From positions 36,249 through 100,248 of the forward strand of contig NZ_CAXBCK010000002.1 in assembly GCF_963974425.1 (NCBI RefSeq): a stretch of DNA of 64,000 bases. Direction: 5' to 3'. Position 1 is the first letter of the stretch. Every line of letters begins with the position of its first letter. The notes under the pieces are model-generated. The model ran no database searches. It worked only from the letters and a program-made list of their open reading frames with translations, and had not been told where the DNA came from. The position numbers and the translations under genes were made by a program. This DNA comes from Marixanthomonas sp963974425 (GTDB lineage: Bacteria > Bacteroidota > Bacteroidia > Flavobacteriales > Flavobacteriaceae). Shown here piece by piece: positions 45,660 to 54,796 of this stretch.

Positions 45660-47261
45660 CTAACTCGCTGTCTTTTTTGCCTTTGACCGTTCCGTTTTGC
45701 GTTTGGAACGGTTTGGAACGGTGGAACCGTGGCGGGTCGCCACAGACGATTTAATCTTGTCGAGGCACTCGTCCAGTACATTTTGTATCTGTGCTTCGAG
45801 TTCCCTGTATTCCTTTTCATCGGTCAGCTCAAAACGGTTGGCCTGCTTTCCTTTCTTGGCCACTTTCTTGATAAGGTAACTATCGTTCAATTGTTTATGG
45901 TAGCGCCATTGGGTGGTCTTGGGCAACCGTAATACCTTTCTGATTTCAAGGGCTGTAAATTGTTTCTTCTTCTTTGATTCTAAGTATGCTTTAAGTTCCT
46001 CCAAGTAATTTCTACAGCTTCCTGTTAGTTCATCACTTTTGCGCAACAGGATTTCCTTTAAGAGTAGGTTTGCGTTCTCGATGTCCTCTATGGCGACCTC
46101 TATAAATTCCTCGCCCGTTTCCTTGTCGTGTTTTTTTTCTCTTTGATATTGGTGGTAAAAAGTTATCGCTTCAATGAACTGTAAGTAGTGATTATTTGTC
46201 CTTCTCGGTTTAAATACTGATTGGGGCAGGTTGAGCATATTGGCAAAGGGGTTGATGATCTTTATGGGTTTCAGTATGCGCTGTGTGTCCTGTAAAAATT
46301 CCTGTATTTCCCGTTGGCCGTAGGTGTTTATCTGTCCCGCCGACACGGCGCGCTGGTAGTCCATTATTTTTTTGTCCTGTGCTTCCGTTTCATCGAGGTA
46401 GAGCAAAAAACTGCGGTTGGCATTGTCCTCGTAGATATGTTCCTTGGTGGTGCATCCCGCAACGCACACAGGGCCTTCCACGACAAGGTATTTTGTCTGG
46501 GTCTCGCCTTTGTTGTTCTTACTGGCGATGGTCTTTACGATGCGTTTTTTGGTCTGTAGTTCGCGAAGTGGGTAGAGCGCATTCTCCGCACCGTCCAAGT
46601 CCTCTATTAATATCACTTTGTTCTTTAGTTCTTGTTTGCCGAAGTAGTAAAAGGCATTTTCCGATAGTGTCGTGATGCTGACCCGCTCTTCCTCGGGGAT
46701 GAGCTCGCCCACGGCCGACTGCAAGTGGGTCTTTCCCGTACCGGAACTCCCAAGGCTTATCACGTGCAACGGCTGTTCCCGTTTCCGGCTCGTGAAGATG
46801 ATGTACATTAACAATCTGTTTATCTCTTCGCCGATGACACCAGATTTTCCGATAAGGTCATTCGTACGCTTTAGTAAATCCGGTTCTTTTAAAAATGCCT
46901 CTGCCTTTTCCTGTTCCGCGGGCGTTAGTTTTTTGTGGGCTGGCTTTAGTTCGCCCTCGACCTCTTTTATCCTCTGGATGCGGTATCTTTCAAGTTCCTC
47001 GGTCAGCTCGTAGAGGCTTGCCGATATGACGGACGTGCCTATTTCCAGTTTCTCGGCACACTTGCGGATGAACTTTTCCAGTTGGTTGTCGTTGTACAGG
47101 TCAAGGTTGTGGCGCACGGGCGGGCGACTGCTCTCTTGCAACTGTAGTTTTACCGTGACACGCATCCTGTCCAGCCCTTCCAGCTTGATACCGCCCAAGA
47201 CCGTTAATTGTAACAGGTCGTTCTCATATATCAGTTGTTCTTGATTGGTGGTCTCGAGCAT
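45660..47261 (-). CDS. P-loop ATPase of the tip-swapping element (copy 1)
   Basis: 533 residues. Walker A is SLGSSGTGKTHL (G171-T178), Walker B is VILIEDLDGAEN, and the arginine-finger region is around NANRSFLLYLDE. A C-terminal winged-helix-like segment (FTALEIRKVLRLPKTTQWRYHKQL) precedes a basic tail. It resembles AAA+ replication or helicase-loader proteins of mobile elements. It may replicate the circular form or remodel the recombination complex. It starts a three-gene minus-strand operon with its own TAACTTTG promoter. Confidence 0.78.
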   Translation of the reverse strand: MLETTNQEQLIYENDLLQLTVLGGIKLEGLDRMRVTVKLQLQESSRPPVRHNLDLYNDNQLEKFIRKCAEKLEIGTSVISASLYELTEELERYRIQRIKEVEGELKPAHKKLTPAEQEKAEAFLKEPDLLKRTNDLIGKSGVIGEEINRLLMYIIFTSRKREQPLHVISLGSSGTGKTHLQSAVGELIPEEERVSITTLSENAFYYFGKQELKNKVILIEDLDGAENALYPLRELQTKKRIVKTIASKNNKGETQTKYLVVEGPVCVAGCTTKEHIYEDNANRSFLLYLDETEAQDKKIMDYQRAVSAGQINTYGQREIQEFLQDTQRILKPIKIINPFANMLNLPQSVFKPRRTNNHYLQFIEAITFYHQYQREKKHDKETGEEFIEVAIEDIENANLLLKEILLRKSDELTGSCRNYLEELKAYLESKKKKQFTALEIRKVLRLPKTTQWRYHKQLNDSYLIKKVAKKGKQANRFELTDEKEYRELEAQIQNVLDECLDKIKSSVATRHGSTVPNRSKRKTERSKAKKTAS

Positions 47262-47404
47262 ACAAAACTATTTTTAGACAATTTGACTATTACAAAGTTA
47301 TTTATTTAATTCCATATTGACAATTATAAATATACAAATTGATTATAATGTTGATAAAATTGTACGTTTTGACTATTTTTGTGGTGTTTCAGATAGTAAA
47401 GCCT
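47262..47404. promoter_or_regulatory. Divergent promoter region of the element (copy 1)
   Basis: Minus strand: TTG (complement of 47321-47323), 20 bases, TAACTTTG (complement of 47293-47300), reading into the ATPase gene. Plus strand: TTG (47351-47353), 20 bases, TATTTTTG (47374-47381), reading into the XRE gene. Both fit the Bacteroidota -33/-7 consensus with the same spacing. CAATT-N11-AATTG (47321-47341) between them is a possible XRE operator. Confidence 0.6.
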
Positions 47405-47770
47405 ATGAACTTAGCAGAGAACATAAAAACCTTCAGGGAACAAAAGGGACTGTTGCAGAAGGAAGTCGCCAACGCCGTGGGCGTCCACCCGTCCAACTAT
47501 TCCAAGATGGAAAAAGGGGAACGCGATGTCTCGATAGAAGTGGCCGACAGGCTCGCCAAGTATTTTGGCGTGTCCCTTGACGAGCTCGTGCATATGAAGG
47601 GCGATGTTCCCGAAGAAGTAACGGTAGTCGATAAAACGGTTTCAGAGCGTATCAACCTGATACAGCAACTGGAAGAAGAAGATAAAAAAGCCCTGTTCCG
47701 CATTATCGACAGTATGCTCACAAAATCCAAGTTCAAGGATTTCTTTAATAAAAATGTGGCGGCGCTTTAG
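47405..47770 (+). CDS. XRE-family regulator of the element (copy 1)
   Basis: 121 residues from the start at 47405 (MNLAENIKTFREQKGLLQKE); the frame extends upstream through the promoter. Residues 5-60 are a standard HTH_3 domain (VANAVGVHPSNYSKMEKGER), followed by a helical tail (INLIQQLEEEDKKALFRIID). It is divergent from the ATPase-recombinase operon and probably represses it, setting the excision and integration rate of the element. Confidence 0.85.
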   Translation: MNLAENIKTFREQKGLLQKEVANAVGVHPSNYSKMEKGERDVSIEVADRLAKYFGVSLDELVHMKGDVPEEVTVVDKTVSERINLIQQLEEEDKKALFRIIDSMLTKSKFKDFFNKNVAAL

Positions 47771-47865
47771 GGCATAAAAAAACCGCCTCGGTGGGCGGTT
47801 AATTTTTTGGGACACTACCTACCGTGCTGTGAGATACAAAAGCCTACTTCGAAGAGTGGGCTTGT
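47771..47865. terminator. Facing terminators of the XRE and toxin units (copy 1)
   Basis: AACCGCC-N6-GGCGGTT (47781-47800) followed by a T-run ends the plus-strand XRE transcript. AAGCCCACT...AGTAGGCTT on the minus strand (about 47835-47860) followed by TTTG ends the tip-immunity transcript. The two stand back to back and separate the mobility module from the toxin module. Confidence 0.75.
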
Positions 47866-48105
47866 TTATTTCAACTTCTTGATTACTAAGGCTGCTATAA
47901 CCCCTAAAATTGTAGATGCCCCAATTAAAATATACCACCAATAGGGTATGACCCATAAAAAGAAGTATTCAAAAGTTTTGCCTATATTTTTGAAGTAACC
48001 GCCTTCCAAGTCAAGTGTCTCAACACCTTCTTTTATTGTTGCTACATATAACACCAATGAAGAGATTACTAAAGCTATAAAGAAGTATTTTATAAAAGTA
48101 TTCAT
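47866..48105 (-). CDS. Small two-helix membrane protein, putative immunity to tip Y (copy 1)
   Basis: 79 residues with two transmembrane segments (about 5-23, FIKYFFIALVISSLVLYVA, and about 50-75, FFLWVIPYWWYILIGASTI and on). It starts three bases after the tip gene's stop and is followed by a terminator. Position directly behind a polymorphic toxin tip suggests immunity. A membrane immunity protein would fit a toxin acting at or through the inner membrane. Confidence 0.6.
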   Translation of the reverse strand: MNTFIKYFFIALVISSLVLYVATIKEGVETLDLEGGYFKNIGKTFEYFFLWVIPYWWYILIGASTILGVIAALVIKKLK

Positions 48106-48108
48106 TTC

Positions 48109-48990
48109 TTAATTGCCGTTTGGGTTTTGATCTTCAAACATTTTATTATAATCTGATATATTATACTCCTGTCCATTGTAATTCACATTTTGAAAGACAC
48201 CGTCAGAGTTAAAGTTTATTTGAATGTCAGTATTAATCATTTCGGTTCCACCTTCGCCTGAAAGACTAGATGCAGGATTTCCTTGCAATGCACTAACACC
48301 TACAAACACAGAGTTTCCTGCACTATCGGTAATGAAGCTTTCAGTAGAGGGAAAGTTATCTCCACTTATGTTTGCAGATATACTCAAAACACCCGTTTCT
48401 TGATTAGATGATATTGAAAAAGCTCCATCAACATCTATATTTGGTGTGGCAAATGCAGGTGTGAGTGGGTTTGCCCCTTCCATTTCCGATTGGAAACTAA
48501 CTTGTTTTGCTCCAGTACTTGTTTCTCCGATTTGCACATTTTTCAAAGCATTTCTGCTTGGGGCAGTATCTGTCCCTAAAAGTGGATGGTGTGTTGAGTC
48601 ACTCGTTTGCGTTCCACCAGAAACGGCAGGCGTACTTTGATTAAAATCAATGTTAACCGCTTGCTTCATTCTTGATGTTACATTTTGTGAAGTTGTAAAT
48701 CTTCTATTTGCTCCATCACCTGAAAATCCTCCGCCAAAACTTTTAAAAGGTGCAAAAGCCCTCGTATGGATGCTAACAGCCTCCAATCCTTCTAACTCAA
48801 AGTTTGCAATCACTTTATTTTCAGCAAAATTATAAGGTGATTGATATGAGTAATCTTCAGCCAGGGGATCGATGTTCATAAACCTTCCAATGGCAGGATT
48901 ATAATTTCTGTACTTAAAAGATTCCCAGCCTAAATTGAGTTCATCCTGTCTTTCCTGTCCCTGGAACCCGTACTTGTACGAACCTAACAT
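48109..48990 (-). CDS. Orphan copy of RHS toxin tip Y
   Basis: 293 residues, starting MLGSYKYGFQGQERQDELNLGW. From the Tyr at junction 2 onward it is identical to the end of the full RHS protein 54797-58516. The first four codons are supplied by the end of element copy 2. After the RHS ending (NPAIGRFMNIDPLAEDYSYQSPYNFAENK) comes the unique domain with VSIHTRAFAPFKSFGGGFSGDGANRRFTT...SRMKQAVNIDF, which I think is DUF3238-like. A GGAAAT stretch just before the ATG could serve as ribosome site, but expression is unknown. Confidence 0.7.
   Translation of the reverse strand: MLGSYKYGFQGQERQDELNLGWESFKYRNYNPAIGRFMNIDPLAEDYSYQSPYNFAENKVIANFELEGLEAVSIHTRAFAPFKSFGGGFSGDGANRRFTTSQNVTSRMKQAVNIDFNQSTPAVSGGTQTSDSTHHPLLGTDTAPSRNALKNVQIGETSTGAKQVSFQSEMEGANPLTPAFATPNIDVDGAFSISSNQETGVLSISANISGDNFPSTESFITDSAGNSVFVGVSALQGNPASSLSGEGGTEMINTDIQINFNSDGVFQNVNYNGQEYNISDYNKMFEDQNPNGN
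48968..48978 (-). other. Junction 2: attP-like site between the two element copies
   Basis: TACAAGTACGG with the element end ATGTTAGGTTCG on its 5' side and tip Y on its 3' side. It is the exact combination of the outer half of junction 3 and the inner half of junction 1, as expected for joined element ends in a tandem or circular form. Confidence 0.8.
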
Positions 48991-49083
48991 ATTTCCTGGC
49001 CGCTTTTGCCCTTTGCCCTAGAGCACCTGTCAAAAAAATCATCAAAGAACGTCCATCCTTCCATACCATAAATATACTGATAT

Positions 49084-49260
49084 TTATGTAATCATTATCT
49101 TGATTATGACAAAAGCTATCGTCACGAGCTTCTTGACCATCCACCAGTTGACGGACGGTTTTCTTCCTTTGTTCTTTTTCCTTGATTTACTGCTCATCTC
49201 TATATTGATTTTAAATTTAAATTTCCGTTCCATTTTTGTTTCTTTTATTTTTTGATCCAT
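49084..49260 (-). CDS. Small basic single-pass membrane protein (copy 2)
   Basis: Same 58-residue frame as at 42396-42572. It lies between the recombinase genes of copy 2 and the start of the orphan tip Y. A promoter for it would also read into the orphan tip. Confidence 0.35.
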   Translation of the reverse strand: MDQKIKETKMERKFKFKINIEMSSKSRKKNKGRKPSVNWWMVKKLVTIAFVIIKIMIT

Positions 49261-49643
49261 ATTTGACCCTATTTTTTTGTGGTTATTATTCTATCTGTGT
49301 TTTTATGTAACAATGTCAACACAGTTTTTGGCTTCAGTTTTTTTAAAGCCCTTCATTTATATATATGACGGGGCTTGATAAAAGTTTAGTTTTTCTGTAA
49401 ATAAAAAAAGGACATCGGTTTTCCGGACCTTCCAAACGAAGGTAGGATATGGTCTTGTAAAAGGTTGTGACAAAAACTTCAGGAAGGATTAATATACTGT
49501 TTAACAGTAAGTAACGTTGCAAAGTTAGATAGGATAATCTGCTTTAAAAAAGATGTGAACGCAGTTTTGATGAACGGATTCTTGATAAAAAATTTCTTTA
49601 TTGTTTTTTCTGAATTTTGGGATAAGATGTTTGGATGGTGTTT

Positions 49644-49989
49644 TTTAAGGGCACACGGATTTTCAGTCCGTTGCCCCTTTTTTCCGTCCCGATAGGGGCG
49701 GGAAGGGTGGCGGAAGGGGCGTTGGGCTTTCCGCCGCTATCGGGATGGTTAGCCCAGCGGCGTAGAGCGCCACAAGGATTGGCACGTTGGATTTTAAGTC
49801 CAATGGATTTTTGTGGATAGGGACACTGGCCGTCCAGTACGCCGGGTTCATAATCCGAAGGTCTTTCCGTGGACGGTGCTGGGGCAGGTCGGCAATTTTA
49901 CATAACGCAATTTATGGCTACACGCCCTCTGTTTTTGATTTTTACCGTACCGTTCTTTTCGTGTGTACCATAAAGCTCCTGCGTTATGT
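49644..49989. other. Hairpin-rich region of the element (copy 2)
   Basis: Same set of stem-loops as at 42956-43301, including the nested 90-base inverted repeat (49900-49989). The stretch 49261-50226 holds no supported gene. Confidence 0.5.
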
Positions 49990-50226
49990 AACTTTGCTTG
50001 GGGGCATTTTTTGGCTTTCGGCGGTGGCAACAGCTCTTTGCATTTTTGTGGTACAGGTGTTCATTCAATAGGCGGCTTTGAACAAAACATGCAATGTGCT
50101 GTGCGGGCGGTTTGGCAAGCCAACAAAATGCAGAAGTGTGGCGGGCGGAACAGGATAAAGGACAGGGGCTTTTGAGGCACGAAAAAACTGGGTTTTATTT
50201 TGTGGGGATTTTTGTATATTTGAGGT

Positions 50227-50331
50227 ATGGATATTTGGCAGTTCATCGGTATAATTTCTTCAATTTTTGGGATATATTCCTTCCTAAAGAACGATACGCC
50301 TATATTTACTTTTCTATATAAAAAAAACTAA
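50227..50331 (+). CDS. Tiny hydrophobic peptide ORF (copy 2)
   Basis: Same 34-residue frame and TATATTTG box as in copy 1 (43539-43643). As a duplicate it carries no independent evidence for being translated. Confidence 0.3.
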   Translation: MDIWQFIGIISSIFGIYSFLKNDTPIFTFLYKKN

Positions 50332-50356
50332 TTTTTAGAATTCAGCCTTAAAAAGT

Positions 50357-50439
50357 GCAACCTCTTAGGTTGCTGTTGTGCAAAAACCCCATAAGGGACG
50401 GGCACTCATAGACAATACCGTTGCAACCTCTTAGGTTGC
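50357..50439. repeat. Two 17-bp hairpins after recombinase gene 1 (copy 2)
   Basis: GCAACCTCTTAGGTTGC at 50357-50373 and 50423-50439, as in copy 1. Confidence 0.55.
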
Positions 50440-50440
50440 T

Positions 50441-51358
50441 TTACAGCATTGGATGGTATTTGTCTATGTCACTTTGAAGGTCTTCCAACCGGTTCACCAA
50501 GTAGCTTTCGGTCGAGCTCACGTATTTGTGCCCTGCCATATATTGAACCTGTCTAAGGTTGTAAATTCCCAACCAATGGGTAATGACCGACGCCCGGACT
50601 TGCTTAAAATTCGTGAACTTTTTATTGTCCTCTCTAATTACTTGGCTGAGCCGTTTCCAGTTATTGTTGGACTGTAAGCTCTTTCCCTTGCTCACGAATA
50701 ATTGTTCCGTGGTCTTGCCCGATAGCTGTAAGAGCTGTTGCCTCACCTGCAAGGTGTATTCCATCAGGTCCATAATCTGGTGGGGTTTGAGCTCCAATGT
50801 CCGTTCATTGGATTTCTTGGCACCTTTTATAAATATCTTTCCTTCCCGAAGGTGCAGGTCCCTTTCGGTCATTCGGTCTATTTCGGCAGTCGTCAGCCCT
50901 TGATACACCAACAGCCCTAAAGCCACTTTACTCCGCTTTCGTGTGAGCAGGTGTTCTTGCCACCAGTTCCTTTTATTTCGTTTATCATTTTCATCGGGCA
51001 CTTTATAATCGTTGTAGAGTTTTTCCAGTTCTGCGAGGCTAAAAATGTCGTGAAGTTTCTTGGTTTTTGTTCCTCTTATTTTGATGTGTTTTGCGGGGTT
51101 GTCATTTCTTTTGTTGCATTGTATCTGCCAGTTGAAGAAGTGCTTGAGGCAGTTGAGCCGTATGGCCTTCGTCTTGTTCTGCAATCCCTGTCCCTGTAGC
51201 TTGTGAAGATAGCCCGTGAGTTCCTTTGCCGTTACGTTCTCGGCTTCGGTGTTGTCCATGTCCAACCAACTGATAAAATCGAGCACATAATTGTTATAGC
51301 CCGTTATCGTGCTTTTGCTGAGGCCAAGGCTTTCCAAGTAATGTTTAAATGTCGCCAT
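50441..51358 (-). CDS. Tyrosine recombinase with altered catalytic residues (copy 2)
   Basis: Identical protein to the copy at 43753-44670, with Thr in place of the first catalytic Arg and Lys in place of the HxxR His. Both copies are intact, so gene dosage of the recombination functions is doubled in this strain. Confidence 0.85.
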   Translation of the reverse strand: MATFKHYLESLGLSKSTITGYNNYVLDFISWLDMDNTEAENVTAKELTGYLHKLQGQGLQNKTKAIRLNCLKHFFNWQIQCNKRNDNPAKHIKIRGTKTKKLHDIFSLAELEKLYNDYKVPDENDKRNKRNWWQEHLLTRKRSKVALGLLVYQGLTTAEIDRMTERDLHLREGKIFIKGAKKSNERTLELKPHQIMDLMEYTLQVRQQLLQLSGKTTEQLFVSKGKSLQSNNNWKRLSQVIREDNKKFTNFKQVRASVITHWLGIYNLRQVQYMAGHKYVSSTESYLVNRLEDLQSDIDKYHPML

Positions 51359-52286
51359 CTTTTTTATCGATTAGGTGTGTATAGATCTGTGTGCTTTCCA
51401 ATGAAGAATGACCCAGAAAACGGCTTATCCTGTCAAGGGGCATCCCTGCTTCCAGAAGGTGCGTTGCGATGCTGTGGCGCAGGGTGTGCAGCCCGATGGT
51501 TTTTGCCTGTAGTTCGATATCGTCTATCTTTAATTGCAACAGTTTTAACCGTACGTACAATCCGCCACCGCTGAGGGGTTTGCCAAAACGGTTCAAAAAG
51601 AGTTTGCCCTGGTTCTTGGACTTGGCCAACAGTGGCCGGTGGTCATAGATATATTCCTCGAAGGTTTTTGTGTTGGGTTTACTAAAGGGGACAAAACGCT
51701 CTTTGTAATTTTTCCCCCTGCGCACGTGCAGTACACGCCTGTCAAGGTTGATGTCGCCCAGTTCCAAAAAAGCACCTTCTTCCCTTCGCAGTCCGCAACC
51801 GTAATAAACGGACAGCATTGCCCTGTCCCTCGCTTGCAGGGCTTCGGCTTTTATCGTGTCCACTTCGCTACGGGTGGCCTTATAGAGCAGCTTTATTTCT
51901 TCCTGTGACAATACCGTGATTTCCCTTTTGTTGATCTTCAACAATGGGATGCCCAAGTGTGGCAGTTTGGTAACGCCTTTGTGGTGCAGGAACTGTAAGA
52001 ACTTTTCGATGGCCTGCAAGTGCTGGTTGATGTACACGTTGCTCAAGCCACCGCCACGCCTTTGGTTCGCCCGGGTGTAAATATGATCGTAATAATCTTT
52101 GTAGTGCTGTTGGTTTAAATGTGTAATGTGGTTGATGTTCTTGCTTTCTAAAAAGTGCAAAAATTCACGTATCCGTATGGGCATTCCCTCAACGCTCTTG
52201 GGATTGAACCCGAGGATGCCGAGCCACTCGCCAAAACCACGTTGCAGGTATTCGTAACTGCTATTTTTTAGGATTAGTTTTTTCAT
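51345..52286 (-). CDS. XerC/D-type tyrosine recombinase (copy 2)
   Basis: Identical to 44657-45598 and complete in its catalytic residues. An alternative start at 52313 exists. It overlaps the altered recombinase gene by 14 bases, as in copy 1. Confidence 0.92.
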   Translation of the reverse strand: MKKLILKNSSYEYLQRGFGEWLGILGFNPKSVEGMPIRIREFLHFLESKNINHITHLNQQHYKDYYDHIYTRANQRRGGGLSNVYINQHLQAIEKFLQFLHHKGVTKLPHLGIPLLKINKREITVLSQEEIKLLYKATRSEVDTIKAEALQARDRAMLSVYYGCGLRREEGAFLELGDINLDRRVLHVRRGKNYKERFVPFSKPNTKTFEEYIYDHRPLLAKSKNQGKLFLNRFGKPLSGGGLYVRLKLLQLKIDDIELQAKTIGLHTLRHSIATHLLEAGMPLDRISRFLGHSSLESTQIYTHLIDKKDGDI

Positions 52287-52347
52287 AATACAACTGACTT
52301 TTTTAAAGTCCACTTATACCTTTTCGTGGAACGCTGGAACGGTTGGC

Positions 52348-53949
52348 CTAACTCGCTGTCTTTTTTGCCTTTGACCGTTCCGTTTTGCGTTTGGAACGGT
52401 TTGGAACGGTGGAACCGTGGCGGGTCGCCACAGACGATTTAATCTTGTCGAGGCACTCGTCCAGTACATTTTGTATCTGTGCTTCGAGTTCCCTGTATTC
52501 CTTTTCATCGGTCAGCTCAAAACGGTTGGCCTGCTTTCCTTTCTTGGCCACTTTCTTGATAAGGTAACTATCGTTCAATTGTTTATGGTAGCGCCATTGG
52601 GTGGTCTTGGGCAACCGTAATACCTTTCTGATTTCAAGGGCTGTAAATTGTTTCTTCTTCTTTGATTCTAAGTATGCTTTAAGTTCCTCCAAGTAATTTC
52701 TACAGCTTCCTGTTAGTTCATCACTTTTGCGCAACAGGATTTCCTTTAAGAGTAGGTTTGCGTTCTCGATGTCCTCTATGGCGACCTCTATAAATTCCTC
52801 GCCCGTTTCCTTGTCGTGTTTTTTTTCTCTTTGATATTGGTGGTAAAAAGTTATCGCTTCAATGAACTGTAAGTAGTGATTATTTGTCCTTCTCGGTTTA
52901 AATACTGATTGGGGCAGGTTGAGCATATTGGCAAAGGGGTTGATGATCTTTATGGGTTTCAGTATGCGCTGTGTGTCCTGTAAAAATTCCTGTATTTCCC
53001 GTTGGCCGTAGGTGTTTATCTGTCCCGCCGACACGGCGCGCTGGTAGTCCATTATTTTTTTGTCCTGTGCTTCCGTTTCATCGAGGTAGAGCAAAAAACT
53101 GCGGTTGGCATTGTCCTCGTAGATATGTTCCTTGGTGGTGCATCCCGCAACGCACACAGGGCCTTCCACGACAAGGTATTTTGTCTGGGTCTCGCCTTTG
53201 TTGTTCTTACTGGCGATGGTCTTTACGATGCGTTTTTTGGTCTGTAGTTCGCGAAGTGGGTAGAGCGCATTCTCCGCACCGTCCAAGTCCTCTATTAATA
53301 TCACTTTGTTCTTTAGTTCTTGTTTGCCGAAGTAGTAAAAGGCATTTTCCGATAGTGTCGTGATGCTGACCCGCTCTTCCTCGGGGATGAGCTCGCCCAC
53401 GGCCGACTGCAAGTGGGTCTTTCCCGTACCGGAACTCCCAAGGCTTATCACGTGCAACGGCTGTTCCCGTTTCCGGCTCGTGAAGATGATGTACATTAAC
53501 AATCTGTTTATCTCTTCGCCGATGACACCAGATTTTCCGATAAGGTCATTCGTACGCTTTAGTAAATCCGGTTCTTTTAAAAATGCCTCTGCCTTTTCCT
53601 GTTCCGCGGGCGTTAGTTTTTTGTGGGCTGGCTTTAGTTCGCCCTCGACCTCTTTTATCCTCTGGATGCGGTATCTTTCAAGTTCCTCGGTCAGCTCGTA
53701 GAGGCTTGCCGATATGACGGACGTGCCTATTTCCAGTTTCTCGGCACACTTGCGGATGAACTTTTCCAGTTGGTTGTCGTTGTACAGGTCAAGGTTGTGG
53801 CGCACGGGCGGGCGACTGCTCTCTTGCAACTGTAGTTTTACCGTGACACGCATCCTGTCCAGCCCTTCCAGCTTGATACCGCCCAAGACCGTTAATTGTA
53901 ACAGGTCGTTCTCATATATCAGTTGTTCTTGATTGGTGGTCTCGAGCAT
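52348..53949 (-). CDS. P-loop ATPase of the tip-swapping element (copy 2)
   Basis: Identical to 45660-47261, with the same Walker A (GSSGTGKT) and C-terminal winged-helix-like segment. It is the first gene of the recombinase operon in copy 2. Confidence 0.78.
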   Translation of the reverse strand: MLETTNQEQLIYENDLLQLTVLGGIKLEGLDRMRVTVKLQLQESSRPPVRHNLDLYNDNQLEKFIRKCAEKLEIGTSVISASLYELTEELERYRIQRIKEVEGELKPAHKKLTPAEQEKAEAFLKEPDLLKRTNDLIGKSGVIGEEINRLLMYIIFTSRKREQPLHVISLGSSGTGKTHLQSAVGELIPEEERVSITTLSENAFYYFGKQELKNKVILIEDLDGAENALYPLRELQTKKRIVKTIASKNNKGETQTKYLVVEGPVCVAGCTTKEHIYEDNANRSFLLYLDETEAQDKKIMDYQRAVSAGQINTYGQREIQEFLQDTQRILKPIKIINPFANMLNLPQSVFKPRRTNNHYLQFIEAITFYHQYQREKKHDKETGEEFIEVAIEDIENANLLLKEILLRKSDELTGSCRNYLEELKAYLESKKKKQFTALEIRKVLRLPKTTQWRYHKQLNDSYLIKKVAKKGKQANRFELTDEKEYRELEAQIQNVLDECLDKIKSSVATRHGSTVPNRSKRKTERSKAKKTAS

Positions 53950-54092
53950 ACAAAACTATTTTTAGACAATTTGACTATTACAAAGTTATTTATTTAATTC
54001 CATATTGACAATTATAAATATACAAATTGATTATAATGTTGATAAAATTGTACGTTTTGACTATTTTTGTGGTGTTTCAGATAGTAAAGCCT
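53950..54092. promoter_or_regulatory. Divergent promoter region of the element (copy 2)
   Basis: Same paired TTG-N20-TAnnTTTG promoters and CAATT/AATTG repeat as at 47262-47404, shifted by 6688. Confidence 0.6.
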
Positions 54093-54458
54093 ATGAACTT
54101 AGCAGAGAACATAAAAACCTTCAGGGAACAAAAGGGACTGTTGCAGAAGGAAGTCGCCAACGCCGTGGGCGTCCACCCGTCCAACTATTCCAAGATGGAA
54201 AAAGGGGAACGCGATGTCTCGATAGAAGTGGCCGACAGGCTCGCCAAGTATTTTGGCGTGTCCCTTGACGAGCTCGTGCATATGAAGGGCGATGTTCCCG
54301 AAGAAGTAACGGTAGTCGATAAAACGGTTTCAGAGCGTATCAACCTGATACAGCAACTGGAAGAAGAAGATAAAAAAGCCCTGTTCCGCATTATCGACAG
54401 TATGCTCACAAAATCCAAGTTCAAGGATTTCTTTAATAAAAATGTGGCGGCGCTTTAG
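54093..54458 (+). CDS. XRE-family regulator of the element (copy 2)
   Basis: Identical to 47405-47770. With two copies present, the regulator from either can act on both element promoters. Confidence 0.85.
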   Translation: MNLAENIKTFREQKGLLQKEVANAVGVHPSNYSKMEKGERDVSIEVADRLAKYFGVSLDELVHMKGDVPEEVTVVDKTVSERINLIQQLEEEDKKALFRIIDSMLTKSKFKDFFNKNVAAL

Positions 54459-54553
54459 GGCATAAAAAAACCGCCTCGGTGGGCGGTTAATTTTTTGGGA
54501 CACTACCTACCGTGCTGTGAGATACAAAAGCCTACTTCGAAGAGTGGGCTTGT
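54459..54553. terminator. Facing terminators (copy 2)
   Basis: Same two back-to-back hairpins as at 47771-47865: AACCGCC/GGCGGTT with a T-run for the XRE gene (54469-54488) and the minus-strand hairpin that ends the large rhs operon here. Confidence 0.75.
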
Positions 54554-54793
54554 TTATTTCAACTTCTTGATTACTAAGGCTGCTATAACCCCTAAAATTG
54601 TAGATGCCCCAATTAAAATATACCACCAATAGGGTATGACCCATAAAAAGAAGTATTCAAAAGTTTTGCCTATATTTTTGAAGTAACCGCCTTCCAAGTC
54701 AAGTGTCTCAACACCTTCTTTTATTGTTGCTACATATAACACCAATGAAGAGATTACTAAAGCTATAAAGAAGTATTTTATAAAAGTATTCAT
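54554..54793 (-). CDS. Putative immunity protein to tip Y (copy 2)
   Basis: Identical 79-residue two-helix membrane protein. Here it directly follows the complete RHS toxin gene (three bases apart) and is therefore expressed with it, the usual arrangement for self-protection. Confidence 0.62.
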   Translation of the reverse strand: MNTFIKYFFIALVISSLVLYVATIKEGVETLDLEGGYFKNIGKTFEYFFLWVIPYWWYILIGASTILGVIAALVIKKLK

Positions 54794-54796
54794 TTC

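Larger units (their letters stand above)
42291..48978. mobile_element. RHS tip-carrying element, copy 1 (6688 bp)
   Basis: The unit is bounded by TACAAGTACGG on both sides. On the minus strand it holds toxin tip Y, a small membrane protein, an ATPase, two tyrosine recombinases, a hairpin-rich region and a small membrane ORF; on the plus strand it holds an XRE regulator. Wherever I compared it with copy 2 it was identical, and all predicted proteins are identical. The recombination genes look richer in GC than the toxin genes, which suggests a composite origin. Junction structure fits site-specific integration into the rhs core. Confidence 0.8.

Noticed and set aside
43753..47261. Recombinase-in-trio (RIT) element or Tn554-type transposon
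   Set aside because: Only two recombinase genes are present, with an ATPase that lacks recombinase motifs. The boundaries lie in rhs codons, not at RIT- or Tn554-type ends.
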